A stretch of 64,000 bases of DNA from Cryptomeria japonica (taxonomy: Eukaryota; Streptophyta; Pinopsida; Cupressales; Cupressaceae), in assembly GCF_030272615.1 (NCBI RefSeq), contig NC_081406.1, positions 400,658,939-400,722,938 of the forward strand. The letters run 5' to 3'. This document shows, piece by piece, positions 46,146 through 58,058 of the stretch. Both the position numbers and the translations under genes were made by a program. A model generated the notes under the pieces. That model did not search any database and was not told where the DNA came from. It was given only the letters and a program-made list of their open reading frames with translations. Position 1 is the stretch's first letter. Each line of letters begins with the position of its first letter.

Positions 46146-47784
46146 TAGCTAAACAGTGAAAAACAAAAAAAAATCGAATATGAGAAAACATGCAATAACC
46201 ACAGATGGTGAAAACCTGGCAAATAGGCGCTATCTGTTAGCTAGCTCTTCCATCTATTGGTTAATGCATCCTTCCACTTGCATTCATTTCCATCAACATT
46301 GTTCATATCCATAATAAAGCCTTTGTACATACGCAGGCATCCTAGGTGATTTCTCGTCATGGTTTGGATCATTGTATATGTCATAATAAAGTTTGTTTCT
46401 AGATTGGGGGCAAAATCCTTAACCTAGCTGAGGGAAGAAATTTCATTATTTTGAGCTTAATCAAACAGGTAGAGCAACAGTTAGGCAACACTTGTCAAGC
46501 AAAAACTGAGACACATCCAACATTAAGCACATGATCACATTCTCAACCATCTTCTATCAAATATCAGTCTAAACATGACAAACACGTATCAATGGATGAT
46601 ATCTTTTGACTAATGATTTTAACTTTCACAATAATGGTTCAACTATTTTATCTTGATTTTCTGCTGTCATGATTTCTGAGTGACTCCAGGATGTCTTTGA
46701 CTATAGGAACAAGGAAGGAACATGATATTTCCTTGCTTGTTGTCTGTAAATTAATCGTTAATATGTGCAAAGTTGTCTTAGGACATGATCATTAGAGTAT
46801 CATCAAAGACATTTTGGACTTGCATATAGAAATGGTTAATACTACCTATTTTATGCAAGCAACACTTAGGTCATCTTGGATCAATTATACCTCGAGGCTT
46901 ATCCTAACTTGCAAAATCAAAACCTAGGAAAGTAGTGCTCAGGTCAACATGGTTCAAATATACCATTGATGTTTGCACTCACTTCCCAAATTTTAAAGGC
47001 TCAATGATGAAACAAATCAATGACCACATGACCAGTCTAATTGTAGTATTGCATTTAATTTTGCATCTTCATTTTCAAAGTAGATTTGCATTTCCTTTTG
47101 CATGGGATCACAACACTCATCTTTTCCAAGGCCAAAGGCTTCAACATGGTGTTATCTCTCTTATTACGTAATTGAGTACATTGGACGGTAATAAAAATAA
47201 TCAATTCATTCATCCTGCATGATAAGTTAGTTCATCTCATATAACCAATGCATACTAAGACATCATTCATATAAAACATCCAATCATTCATTCATTTAGC
47301 TAGATCATTGCATTGCATCCATCTCATATCAATCATATATAGTAGCATCATTGCATTGCATTACATCCATCTCATATTAACATGTATGAGAAAATCATCA
47401 AAGCATCATAAAATAGAAAGCATTGCATTACACATACATCACATAGTACTTATAAGCATCACCATACATATTCACATTTGTATAACATCATGTAAATACT
47501 GCATCATCATATAAGAAGCATACATCCATCATCTAGAACCCATAAGTATATAGAAAATAAAGCATACATCATGAAAGTAACTGCACAACATAATCATATA
47601 ACAAATAGAATGCATCCATCATCTCATCGATTATGTAGAGCGAATAGGGTCAAATGCATATCATATCATCAAAAATATCAATGTCTAAGGTACAATGATA
47701 TCACAAAAATATATGACATACATCACAAATATACATCGTGGGAATCATTAATATCTCATCACAAAAGTTGTGTACATGGATGGA
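46146..47784. other. Tat-2 region between pol and antisense ORF
   Basis: GAAAACCTGGCAAATAGGC near 46208-46226 is shared (reverse-complemented) with LARD-F at 27006-27065. 47300-47380 holds two copies of ATCATTGCATTGCATCCATCTCATAT-like sequence. Otherwise no coding frame or RNA gene is seen. Confidence 0.5.
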
Positions 47785-49318
47785 TCAATGTCCCATATCA
47801 ATGTGACCACTAGGATGCAGAGCAAAACTCTGTCCTGATGCAACAAGTCTAGTAACACCAGCTAATACCCCTGTACCTGGGTCTCTACCTAAGGGATCTA
47901 TGTGAAGTGGCCCTATCACTCCTCGAGTCTTAGACTGGCTTTGTCCCAATCTCCTACTTAGTTGTGAAAATCCTGGAGCCCTCCAATCAATATTCACAAC
48001 AGGATAGTATAAGGTCCTATAATACTCAGCCTCCTAGACCGCTTGGTGCATCATCTTCAGGGTAGCGTTCCCTGAACTAGATTCTTCTGACTTCTGTACT
48101 TGCGCCTCATCCTACCAACACCTATCCCTAGCTACATATCTCTTGACCATGAGAGAAGACATCTGAGCCTTTACCTAGACAATCTGTGTCTATTCCTATA
48201 CATGTAACTGTGTTAATTGGCCCCCTAGCTGGGCTATCTTAGAGTCCCTCTCTGCTAGTCGGCTCTCTAGCTACTACACCTGACCCTGCAAATCAGTAAT
48301 TTGAGCTTGCTACTAATGAGATGACATCCTAATGAGAATTCATTGAGGTACCTCTTCCTATGGCTATTCAACCTATGATACTCCCGTAGGTACCTGCTCA
48401 ACCTAGGGAACCTCCTGCTCTGGGACCTGATGCCCCTAATCCACTCGACCTGATCTCCTCTGTCTGACCACCCAGGTCATCTAATCCATATATACATCTC
48501 TATCAGATCTATAACTATTGGCTCCTGGTGCACCTGCCACTACCACTACCACTGCTTGACCATCTCCCCCATCATCATCTCCCTCATCATCATCTCCTCC
48601 ATCATCATCTCCAACACCATGATCTCCTGCATCTCCTCTGTATCTATCTATATCATCCCCTTTGTCTCTGCCATCATCTCTACCCCCACCTCCTCTCCCC
48701 CACCATCCCTTAGTCATCTAGGAGCTCTGCATCATAGCCTCTCGTCATCCTCCTCTCAAAATGGCTCTGGCTCATCCAGACATGTCAACCTAGGAAACCT
48801 GTGTGTAGTAAAATATACAACCTACTCATCTATCATCACTCTATCTATCATACCTGATAGATAATCCCAATCTAGTGGCCCCAATGATCGATACTCTACA
48901 CACACCTGGTCATATGAAATAGAGAGCCCCCAAGTAGCCACATCTAGTCTCCTGCCATGCAATTCCATATCCACCAATCTCATCATCCTCAAAATCTCAG
49001 CAAAGTGCATCTATCCAACCTTGCTCACTAAGATCGTAATACAGTAAGCTTGCCCATCATAGGGATGCACACTATCCAGTATACATCCTCGGGTGTCACC
49101 ATCATCTCACCTATCAGTAAGTGAAAAGTATTGTGCTCACTATGCCAATGCTTTGCTAAGGTTATCGATAATCCTTGATTAATAAAAGGTCAAGGCATGT
49201 CAAGAAGGGAAGATAAACCACACCTGTCAATGTGGTCTCGCTTCGCCTGGCTAAGGTGGGGTATCAACATCCACGTCTTTGGGAAGCACTCCTGATACTG
49301 AAGGACACTAAAGTACTT
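47785..49318 (-). pseudogene. Tat-2 antisense ORF with plant mobile domain (decayed)
   Basis: On the minus strand, after TTGCAG (plus CTGC at 49319-49322), coding begins KYFSVLQYQECF, then HIDRCGLSSLLDMP, SITLAKHWHSEHNTFHLL and GEMMVTPEDVYWI. The last is the plant mobile domain (aminotransferase-like PMD) signature. Further on are YRSLGPLDWDYLSGM, an acidic Gly/Asp stretch (GDDDGGDDDEGDDDGG), a coiled coil and a C-terminus near 47785. Several stops and at least one frameshift break it. PMD proteins occur as host silencing-related factors (MAIN family) and inside transposons; the role here is not shown. Confidence 0.65.
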
Positions 49319-50748
49319 CTGCAATCAAATCATCTCATCATATCAGTATCTCGATTTATCTATCTGTTAGTATATCTTTCTCACTTGAGATCTCTATCAA
49401 ATCTCATTGAGCCCCTATCAATGATGCTCGTCTATCACGAGGTCATTATCAATCCTCTCATTTTATGCATACATCGAGATAATCATAACTGATCATCAAA
49501 TTTCATCAATCAGGAGTATCTAATTTTATCAATTAGATAGCTAGTCAAATCTATATTACCTTATCGAAATACAAAAAAAACAAAAAATCAAATCAGATTG
49601 ACAGCATTCTTGCATCTTTATCGAAAGTCGTGATGTTTAGGGATTAGAGGAGCAGCAATTTTTTTTTCAAAATCATCAAAATCAATTATCCAAAAATCAA
49701 GTAAAACCATCAATAATTAAAAAATCACATCAATAATCAAAATCAAAAAACCATGTCACAAATCACGTCGCGAAATCGAAAAATCAAAAATTAAAAAACA
49801 CATTAAAAAAATAAATTCTTGGCTCGGCCCCTACGTTAGTGGCACCGACGGTGTCCATGGTGGCTCCACCATGGCAACCCCCCTGCCCTGCCAAATGTAA
49901 CAAACAATAATAAATAATAAATAAATATATTTTTTGGGGGGGTGTGAGTTACAAATCGAAAAAACCCATGTCAAAAATGCAAATTTTTTTCAAACCCACA
50001 TGGCGAAAATGCTAAAAAATGATTATTTTGAACAATTGGCTAAATTTTCCAAAAATCACTTAAAATTTGACAAAGTTGGGTTTTCTTGGAGTACGTACTG
50101 GTGGACCGTAGGCTAGAGGATGCTTGTGTTGCCGAACTTGCTTTAACCTATGCTGGTGGTACGAGATCTTCATTCCTTCCTCTAGAGCAAATTTTTCAAA
50201 CAATTGAAGTGCACAAATGAAGAGTGATAAAAAGAATTCACCTTTCTAAACTCAAAATGGGGCATTTAAGTGGGATTTTTATTCAACTAATTTGTAATCA
50301 TCTAATCAACTAATGAGTCTGGCAGGGAAATGTTTTCAAATTTCTTATCGGGAAATGAATTGGATCAACTTTGAAAAATATTTAAAAATCGGAAAATCAT
50401 TAAAAATCTAAAAATCGTCAAAATTTCAAAAAATATCAAAACAATAAAAAAATCATGAAAAATTAAAAAACATTGAAAAAAATTATTCGATTCATCTCCC
50501 GAGGGGGCATCCTTGCATCGATATCTATCGGTCAGCATGTGGGGCATAATATCAAGATTTATCATCTTAAAATTGAAACCGCATCAAATCCACATCATAT
50601 TGAGATTTATCATCTCAAAATCGAATCAGTATCATATCAAAACCGAATCCGCATCGAAATCAAGATCAAATCTGCATCCTACCAAAATCAATATCAACAA
50701 CATCATCAATCATGTCTTCTTTGAACAACGCATTGTCACACATCGCTT
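49319..50748. other. Tat-2 region upstream of the antisense ORF and 3' end
   Basis: 49319-49800 may be intron or leader of the antisense ORF. A GC-rich patch at about 49822-49895 stands out from AT-rich surroundings. 50160-50748 is AT-rich with AAAATCxxAAAATC words and no gene. Confidence 0.45.
49855..49874. repeat. Perfect 9-bp-arm inverted repeat in a GC-rich patch
   Basis: CCATGGTGG-CT-CCACCATGG: two 9-bp arms separated by two bases. It could be a hairpin or a dyad binding site in front of the antisense ORF. Just upstream, GGCACCG-A-CGGTGTCC is a second, imperfect dyad. Confidence 0.75.
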
Positions 50749-50763
50749 CAAAGAGGGGCAAAA
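50749..50763 (+). promoter_or_regulatory. Polypurine tract of Tat-2
   Basis: CAAAGAGGGGCAAAA directly precedes the 3' LTR start TGTATACACC. It is identical to the tract of LARD-F. Confidence 0.85.
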
Positions 50764-51804
50764 TGTATACACCTACAAATAGTCTGAAGATAAATAATTA
50801 AATACGCAGTTATTTAATTAATCCCCCTTCCCAATTAATTGAATTCACAAGTAATTTGATTAATTTCTCTATTCATCTACTAGTAAATAAATCTACATGA
50901 TTTATTTATATAGTTAATTTCATATCCCCCTTTGATTAAATAATTTTAAATTAATTAATTCCCCTCATTTTAGTCAGTTATTCTAATTCCTAATTAAGAT
51001 TAACATACTCAAGTTTGTTGAGATTAATTATAATTTTCCAATTATTTGAATTTCTAAATTCAAATGAGCACATGGCTCCTAACTTTTAACCACCTAACCT
51101 AACCCATTCCACCTAACCCTACGTTTAATTAACCCTATCCTATTTTGCACATCCTAACCTCCTTATCCTAACCTCCTATGGTGTGGATATTCTCCCCTTA
51201 AGACACATGGCACTTTTTCCACATGTCTCCTCCCTTGGACACTTGCCCTCTCATGAGAAAGGCTCCTTGACACTTGTCACCACAGAGATGACAAGTGTCC
51301 CTTCCTCCAACCTCTTCTCCAACTTCCTCAATCTTGACCATTGATATCTTTAGATCAAATCTGGACTGTCAATTCCTGCCACCTCAGCTTTGGCCTTGGA
51401 ATTCCTATAAATACGCCTCATTTTGGAGCAAGAAGGTTCCCTTGCATTATAGTTTTAGCATCATTACTATAGGCAATTTGCATTTCAATTATCTAGTAAT
51501 TATCATTTTGGATTAATCATAGCATGTTAATCTAGTTTCTTAGATCATGCATTTCATATCATTTGCACAATCAATCATGAAGTAGCTACTCAACTCTTGA
51601 GTTGCCACTTTGGAGGTCATTGCTCCATTGAGAGCCAAACAATCCAACACCTTCAAGGTCCTCAAGAATAGAGGAAAATGGGACATTTCAAGGGATGCTT
51701 ATGGTTTGCATCTTTAATTTACTTTTCAATTAAGATTTCCATTATGTTTTATTGTCTCATTATATGTGTATGCCTTTCCTATTTACCACATTTTTAGCAT
51801 CACA
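50764..51804 (+). repeat. Tat-2 3' LTR (complete)
   Basis: 1,041 bp from TGTATACACC to AGCATCACA. Its last 260 bp match the 5' LTR remnant (35849-36108). CTATAAATACGCC near 51406-51418 is a good TATA-box candidate. Tat-1 integrase resumes immediately after. Confidence 0.9.
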
Positions 51805-52397
51805 CTTACTGTCCTCAACCAAATAGTCAGGCTGAGTCTTCTAATAGGATAATTGAACAAATTCTTTGAAAGACTGTAAACAAGCATGGTAAGGATTGGC
51901 ATACTCAATTAACCTATGCTCTGTGGGCCTATCACATGAGTGTATGTGTTGCTATGGGTTGTACCCCTTATAATCCTTTTTATGGTGTCGACACCATTAT
52001 GCCTTTGGAGTTAGAAATTCCTTGTTTGAGAGTTTCTATTAGGGGTATAGTGCATGATGACTCCTATAGAGAGAAATGACTTCAACAAATTGAGATGCTC
52101 GATGAATGGCATATCAATGCCCTTAGACATATTCAAGCATATCATAAAAGTTTGCAACAAAGCTACAATGATAAGGTTATTCAACATTCCTTCTCGGTAG
52201 GGGATTTAGTCCTTTATGAGAATCATTGCAATGTGAATGCCTTACCTAAGGAGAAAGGAAAGTTTAGTCCTAATTGGCTTGGACCATACATCATCATGGA
52301 GGTCTATGTATCAGGTGCTTACAGGATAGCAGATGTGGAAGGTATGCCTCTCAAGGAACCCATAAATGCTATGCACCTTTGTAGATACTATGCCTAG
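51805..52397 (+). pseudogene. Tat-1 integrase C-terminal half (resumed after the nest)
   Basis: It opens TYCPQPNSQAES, which carries the catalytic Glu region of the core. HTQLTYALWAYHMS follows, then a long open stretch, 52095-52397: QQSYNDKVIQHSFSVGDLVL, GKFSPNWLGPYII, AYRIADVEGMPLKEPINAMHLCRYYA and stop. It matches Tat-2 integrase in order and spacing. TGA at 51867-51869 and 52077-52079 interrupt the upstream part. Confidence 0.85.
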
Positions 52398-52399
52398 TT

Positions 52400-52449
52400 C
52401 TTTTTTCTCTCTCTCTTTCTCTTTCTCTTTCTCTTTCTCTTTCTCTTCC
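52400..52449. repeat. CT-rich microsatellite after Tat-1 pol
   Basis: CTCTCTCT followed by repeated TTTCTC hexamers. A simple sequence repeat three bases after the integrase stop. Confidence 0.9.
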
Positions 52450-53090
52450 TAGTCTTCTTTATGTTCTCTCTTTATGTATTTTTCTTCAAAATTGGGTAAT
52501 ATGTTAGCACATCTTTATTAAAGTATGTAAGATTAAATAATGTTATATTGTTTGGTCTACATTACTTCGTTCTTGACAAGCATGTTTCATTACTATATTT
52601 TTTGTCTTGGATTATTTTTATGTAAATTGTAACGGATTTACATTTTTTCTAGTGTGTTATACAATTTCTTATGTGTTAAGTAGAATTATATCATGTTGTG
52701 TTTAATTAGAGTTAATTAAATCACATTATTCATATAGTTCTCATGCTTAATATGTTCTTCTTTTACATCATCAAAGTAGCATTTGATTAAATACTTAGTT
52801 ATTTAATTAAATCAGACATGTATCAATTTAATCATGAAGTATTGAGAAATCTATCACATGAAAATTAAATCAGATATACATGCTCATTACTCAATATGTT
52901 ACTTCTAATCTAAGCAATGTGTACATTGTTTAAGCATTACAAATAATATAATCATGAGTATCATCATATTTACATCAATACATCAAAATCATCTCCTATC
53001 CCTAGGACTAGTAGCAGGAGGATGGTGGCTAGATGCCCCCTCCTAATCTTGTTGTGCAAGTAGCCCCATGGGGGTGTATCGTGATACGGA
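52450..53090. other. Tat-1 spacer between pol and antisense ORF
   Basis: AT-rich spacer. I see no coding frame, RNA gene or repeat boundary in it. Confidence 0.5.
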
Positions 53091-55088
53091 TCACGAGTGA
53101 CTTTGTGAGGAGCTCCTACGATCTCTCTCCATCATGATCCCTTGGTATGTGGCTACCTCTGTCTGTTGTAATTTATCTCGTAGGTCCTCCACCTCTGTTC
53201 GAATAGGGGACAAAAGGTCCTTGTGCCATTCTGCACTCCTCTGGGGTTTGTGTAGTATTTGTATGTGTTCAGTCACAATAAGGTTTGTCACTACATTTTG
53301 AATCAAAGAATGCCACTCCTAGACGCTAGCTACAAGTTAGAGAAATTTTTCATCAATAACATTCTATATCATCAAATCTAAAGTAGGTAGAATGCATATG
53401 TTAATCAATAATAGAGCACATAACTTGGATATCCCTCTTGCTAGTGAGGATCATGGACAACGACTGCCTGAGACTGGGACCCACTAGGATCTCTCCGCTT
53501 ATATTGTCTATGTATAGTGGGTATAGGTAGATGAATATCATGATCAGGACCCCTTATGGGACCTCTCTCTACCCATCGTGGGAGACTCGGTGGATCTAGG
53601 GCTCTGGTATCCTCTCAGGAGTGATGGACTGTACCTGAATCATCCTCATCCTCCTCCTCCTCCTCTTCCTCATCCTCCTCCACCTCCTCATCCTCCTTGT
53701 CCTCCTCATCCTCCTCATCCTCATCCTCATCCTCATCCTCCTCCTCCTCCTCATCATTATCTCCATCCTGATCTCCCTCTCCGGTATCAGGTTCGCCACT
53801 GTCTCCACCTGCCTCTTACTCCTCTGTGTCATCACCTTGATCATCTGAATCCTCCTCAGATGCATCAGATCCCTCTCCATCACCTGAATGTCTCCATAGT
53901 CTGGGGTTCCCTCTAGGGAACTCTACTGGGAAAATGGCTCTGAGGTATGTCCCCCTCCATCATGTGATGTATCGTTAGTGCGCTTGAATTATCTCTATAA
54001 TCTATCGCTATGTCCTGATTTGACCCATCTATATCTATGATGTTGATCTCATCACTTTTAGGCCTAGGAATGGCTCCTAGCATCGAAATCACTTGTGAGT
54101 GTCAGATATATATAGGAATTGTAGTAGGAACACACTGCTCAAACCCAAACTGACACCGAACTCAGTCGAAGTAGAAAGGAACAACTATGTGGCTATACCG
54201 TCCCTCTAGCAGATAGTTCCTCTGCATGTTGAACATGTGTCTACGTAGCCTTGCCGACATGGACATCCTGAGGTAGGGTCTCCATATGATCTCGCCCATT
54301 GTCCATATATTCATTCTCAACCTCCAATACATGAGATCACTGAATCGCCACTCACAAGTAAGAGGATAAGCATATACCCTAGGCTGCTCAAGGACTAGCT
54401 CTATAGGGGCTCCACCAGGTCTAGTGCATGTGATATGCTCAAACATCCACACCTGTAGTAGTGTGTATGTCATAAGGCTGCATCCCTATCCAAATACATA
54501 CTCTCCAAGGTCATGATAGAGATGTGTAAGCATGCCTTGACCCCAAGAGTATACTCTCATGTGTCTCTCCATGGCTCGTATGGCATAGATGAGTCCTCTA
54601 TGCATATGTGTGTTACACCAATTATGGCACACAACTAATGCAAGGGTCGCAATCATGAGTCATCTCACCAATGGAACTTCTCTTGTAGGGTGTAGGAGCC
54701 AATTGAACATAATGTGACCCCTTATCTCACTACGTATCACTCTCCCCACAGTGTAGACCTGCTCTCTCCTATAATAATCCTATTTGAGGTCGGATCAATA
54801 TTTAATAGTCTCTCTTCTAATGGGTACGTGCAGAATGCAGTATACATCCTCTAGGGTGACCATCATCTCCCCCATTGGTAGTGAGAATGTTGAGGTATTT
54901 GCATCCCACCTCTCCATCAATGCCATCAGCATTGTAGAATGGAATTGGATGGCCGACATGGTCATCGCATCCCACAAACCAGTCACTGCATGTAGCAAAT
55001 CACTCTCTTCTACTGTTAGCCTTGTGATCTGCTTCCGAAGGCTCCAAAATGTGAGATGGGCGGTATGCTCATGGATGTATGGTAGTGT
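53091..55088 (-). pseudogene. Tat-1 antisense ORF with plant mobile domain (decayed)
   Basis: On the minus strand the coding part begins after TTTTGCAG (plus CTGC at 55089-55092). The first segment (LPYIHEHTAHLTFW, LMERWDANTSTFSLPMGEM, VTLEDVYCILHVPI) matches the plant mobile domain. In the same frame follow RAMERHMRVYSWGQGMLTHLY, LLQVWMFEHITCTRP and RRHMFNMQRNYLLEGR, all typical of the domain's later parts, then a poly-acidic tract and a coiled coil (EVEDLRDKLQQTEVATYQ, 53306-53091). In-frame stops occur (after TIKY, VPLVR, EYVFG and FYFD). The closest relative in the window is the Tat-2 antisense ORF. Confidence 0.72.
53641..53760. repeat. TCC/TCA trinucleotide-rich tract encoding the acidic stretch
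   Basis: CTCCTCATCCTC-type repeats. In the antisense ORF frame this is an Asp/Glu run. The other minus frame gives Arg/Met repeats, which I regard as a shadow. Confidence 0.85.
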
Positions 55089-55217
55089 CTGCAAAATGCA
55101 AAGTAATCTATCATCAGTAATCGATCAATCATCTATCATCATCTAATCAAAGAAATCATTCTATCATTCCTACCATTCATTGCCTGATCTAGTGCCACCA
55201 TTGGTAACCCTGGATAG

Positions 55218-55331
55218 GGACCAGGGCACCCTGTATGGACCAGGGTACCCTACTAGGACCAAGGAACCCTACTAGGACCATGGCGCCTAGAGGGGACCAT
55301 GGTACCCTAGGAGGACTAGGGGACCATAGGA
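55218..55331. repeat. Six 19-bp GC-rich tandem units upstream of the Tat-1 antisense ORF
   Basis: GGACCAGGGTACCCTACTA-like units start at 55218, 55237, 55256, 55275, 55294 and 55313. The array is GC-rich against an AT-rich background and includes GGTACC and CCATGG palindromes. Confidence 0.88.
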
Positions 55332-55383
55332 CCCCTAGGTTTCCAAAGGGTGGGCTCCGAATCAAACTAGGTGATGACATCAT

Positions 55384-56793
55384 TGTTGGATATTATTGGC
55401 ATATGATGAACCAACATATTGATATGATGATAATGTATGTTCTTGTTGATGTCAATAAGTACAAGTAAACTGATATGCAGATTAAAAGAAGTTTGTGAAC
55501 CGGTGTCGGGGTTTCACTAAGCATGAGTACCATTTGGTAGTCTTAGCTCTAGGGTTTCTGGTTTGGCAATCTAGCTTGTGCGGTGCAACCGAAGACATCA
55601 TGTGATGAGTTAGCATAGAGATAAGAATGAGAGCAAGGTGCCATGTCATTTTTGTGCATGTGAAGAATTTCCTTAAAGATCTTGCATGTGGAGATCGATT
55701 GCATTAAATGTCTACCTTGGGAATGAACATTCTTCTTAGCAGTATGAGAAGAAAGTGCGATGGGTTACTGATTCCCATATGAGGTGAATAATGAATGATG
55801 CAGATTGTCTTGTGATTTGTTTAAGATTGTATTGTTGTATGCAAAGTGTTTGGATGGTCAGGATTGGACCGCTTGTATTGTAAACCTAAGATGCTTAGGG
55901 TTTAGGGTTTATGCTACCGTCCTAACTATTGTCTATAAGGTCAATGATGTTTGTTGTTGTAAGTTGTTGGAAAATGTTGTGTGTGTGTGTCCATGTGATG
56001 AGATACTTGCCAAACCAGTAAGAGGAAAACTGTAGAGTGTGATTGCAGAGTAGAGGAAATGAAAAGGATCTACCTTGGCATGTAGTGCTGTTATCAAATC
56101 AGAGTTTTACCTGTTGTCTTCTAACCATTTCAATAGTTGGAAAATCCCTTTAATGGGTAGCTTTAACAAGCTTATTGTAAATCCTTTAACCGGGTGACTC
56201 AAGATCATTGAGTTCTTGAAATCCTCTAGCGAGGTAACCTCTACCAAGGTTTCAACCTTTAACAGGGTATATAGCCATCCCTTAACTGAGTGATCTTTAA
56301 CAGGATTGGTTCCTAGCAAAACCTTATTGTAAAGTCTTTAACTGGACTAGGGTCCTAACAGAGCGAGATTCAAAAGAGTTCAAAACAAGCTTGTGGGTAT
56401 TCATCCCCACCATGGATTTTCCCATTTGGGTTTCCACCTAAAAATTATGTGTCATGAGTTGTGCATTTTTCATGTGATGATTAAGTATTCAGTGTTTTAG
56501 TAGTTATGCATGCAAAGCTATTAGGTTATGGTATTACTGGTATACCACATGCATATGTTTATGGGTGAAGTTGTTCTCAAGTATTGAATGTATTTGAAGT
56601 GTTTAGACTTATCAGTTTATGTTTTTTGAAGTCTTACTGTGTTTAATCGGTATTGCCATGGTTAAGTTCAGTAATGAAGATAAAGGATTAACATTACTTT
56701 AACTTAATAAGTTGCTGGGAAAGTTTTTGTCTGTACTGATTCACCCCCCTCTCAGTATCATTTAAGGTATTTTTTGTTCATCATTATTCATCA
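55384..56793 (+). repeat. Copia-A 5' LTR
   Basis: From TGTTGGATAT to CATTATTCATCA, about 1,410 bp, followed by a primer site. The U5 part holds GATTCACCCCCCTCTCAGT (about 56738-56757). The LTR lies inside the Tat-1 3' region; ATCAT before it would be one target copy. Confidence 0.78.
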
Positions 56794-56795
56794 AT

Positions 56796-56807
56796 TGGTA
56801 TCAGAGC
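56796..56807 (+). promoter_or_regulatory. Primer binding site of Copia-A
   Basis: TGGTATCAGAGC, initiator tRNA-Met type, two bases after the LTR end. Confidence 0.88.
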
Positions 56808-56864
56808 GCCTCCAGGTCCTCGGTGATATAAGCTTAACCAATTGAGGTAAAATATCTTGCTGTA

Positions 56865-56951
56865 ATGATGAAGAGGGAAGGTCCTAAGTTCAATAGAGAT
56901 AACTTCAAGATATGGAAGGACAGAATGAAGATTTTTTTGGTATTTTGGATA
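56865..56951 (+). pseudogene. Copia-A gag N-terminus, cut by Copia-B
   Basis: ATG 56865 opens MMKREGPKFNRDNFKIWKDR, a copia gag start (F-x-x-DNF-x-x-WK). It runs into the Copia-B LTR at 56952 after about 29 codons. The remainder would lie beyond the nested elements, outside the window. Confidence 0.7.
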
Positions 56952-58001
56952 TGTTGATATGGTTTTGTCATTGATGTCAACACCTATTAACTCTTATCAA
57001 CTCTGGCACTTTGGAGGATTGACAATGTTCATCGGTAAGCAAGTGACTTTATGCACAGTCACCGGTATCTGGTACACCGATAGGATATATTATTCACCGG
57101 CACTTGGAATTACATGGAAAACACTTGGTTATGTTGAAGACATTGTTTGGACACTTTGTCTTGGAGATTTGTTCATTGGTATATTCATGTTTGCATATTT
57201 GTTGTTACTGGCAAATAGGTCCAGAATAAGCATCGGCGGGCTTATCTATTCCAGATCAGCACAACACTCTTTGGAGATGATTTTGTTGTTATTGTAAATG
57301 CATTAGGCCGACATATTGACTTAGATATTGCATCGGTTATTGATTTACTTGTAAATTGTTTTATTGTAATATATTTTAGAGCTGACCTACTAAAATTGGT
57401 CTTAGGTTATGATATATATGTAAGATCTTTTTTGTAATATCGATAGGTGATTGGGAAAAGAAATTATAAGAAAGTATATGCGAGAATAAGCAGAGCTATA
57501 CATGCAGAAATCATTTGAAGGTGAAGTAAGGTTTTTGCAAAGGCATATCAGAACTGAACTGGTACTCAATCTAGCATATGAAGATGCTATTTTGAGCAGT
57601 ACATCATCATTGGATTTAACCATCCAATTGTAGTAAGTGTGACTCCTATTTATGTTTGAGCAGTGAGCTCTAGGCGCTTGGCCTTTCTACATGTGTGAAC
57701 TCCATTTGTATACACATACTATCTGCAGTAGTATCATTTGATTATGGGTAAGGTGTCCCACTGTGGTTTTTGCCCTTATAGGGTTTCCATGTACAAATAT
57801 TGGTGTTATGTGTTGTGGATGTTATTGTATTTCTATTTTATGCATTAATCTTTACTAGTACTACAATTAACTGATAAACTGTCTATTGGCATAAAGTTTG
57901 GTTTATCGGTATTAAGCATTAAGGTTGGTTAAGTTGTTTTTGGTTTGAATTTATTGGACAACTGATTCACCCCCCCTCTCAGTTGTCTCCAGGACCTAAC
58001 A
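56952..58001 (+). repeat. Copia-B 5' LTR
   Basis: From TGTTGATATG to GACCTAACA, 1,050 bp, followed by a primer site. It is homologous, in opposite orientation, to the solo LTR at 61550-62616. It carries TTGTCATTGATGTCAA at 56965-56980 and the GATTCAC-C-run-CTCTCAGTTG motif near its end. GGATA (56947-56951) would be its left target copy. Confidence 0.85.
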
Positions 58002-58003
58002 AT

Positions 58004-58015
58004 TGGTATCAGAGC
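58004..58015 (+). promoter_or_regulatory. Primer binding site of Copia-B
   Basis: TGGTATCAGAGC, initiator tRNA-Met type, two bases after the LTR. Confidence 0.88.
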
Positions 58016-58058
58016 TTAGTGCTCTTTTTGCAGAAGTTTAACAGCTTGAGGAGATCCA

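Larger units (their letters stand above)
35849..51804 (+). mobile_element. Tat-2: large Ty3/gypsy Tat-lineage element (5' LTR truncated)
   Basis: A partial 5' LTR (35849-36108), primer site, ~3-kb leader with 21-bp arrays, gag, protease, RT, two RNase H domains, integrase, antisense plant-mobile-domain ORF, polypurine tract and complete 3' LTR (50764-51804) are all in order. With both LTRs complete it would be about 16.7 kb. It lies inside Tat-1 integrase; CTTAC at 51805 would be the surviving target copy. All coding parts are decayed. Confidence 0.88.

Noticed and set aside
53596-53883. Arg/Met-rich open frame on the minus strand
   Set aside because: It is the out-of-frame reading of the trinucleotide tract that encodes the acidic part of the antisense plant-mobile-domain ORF.
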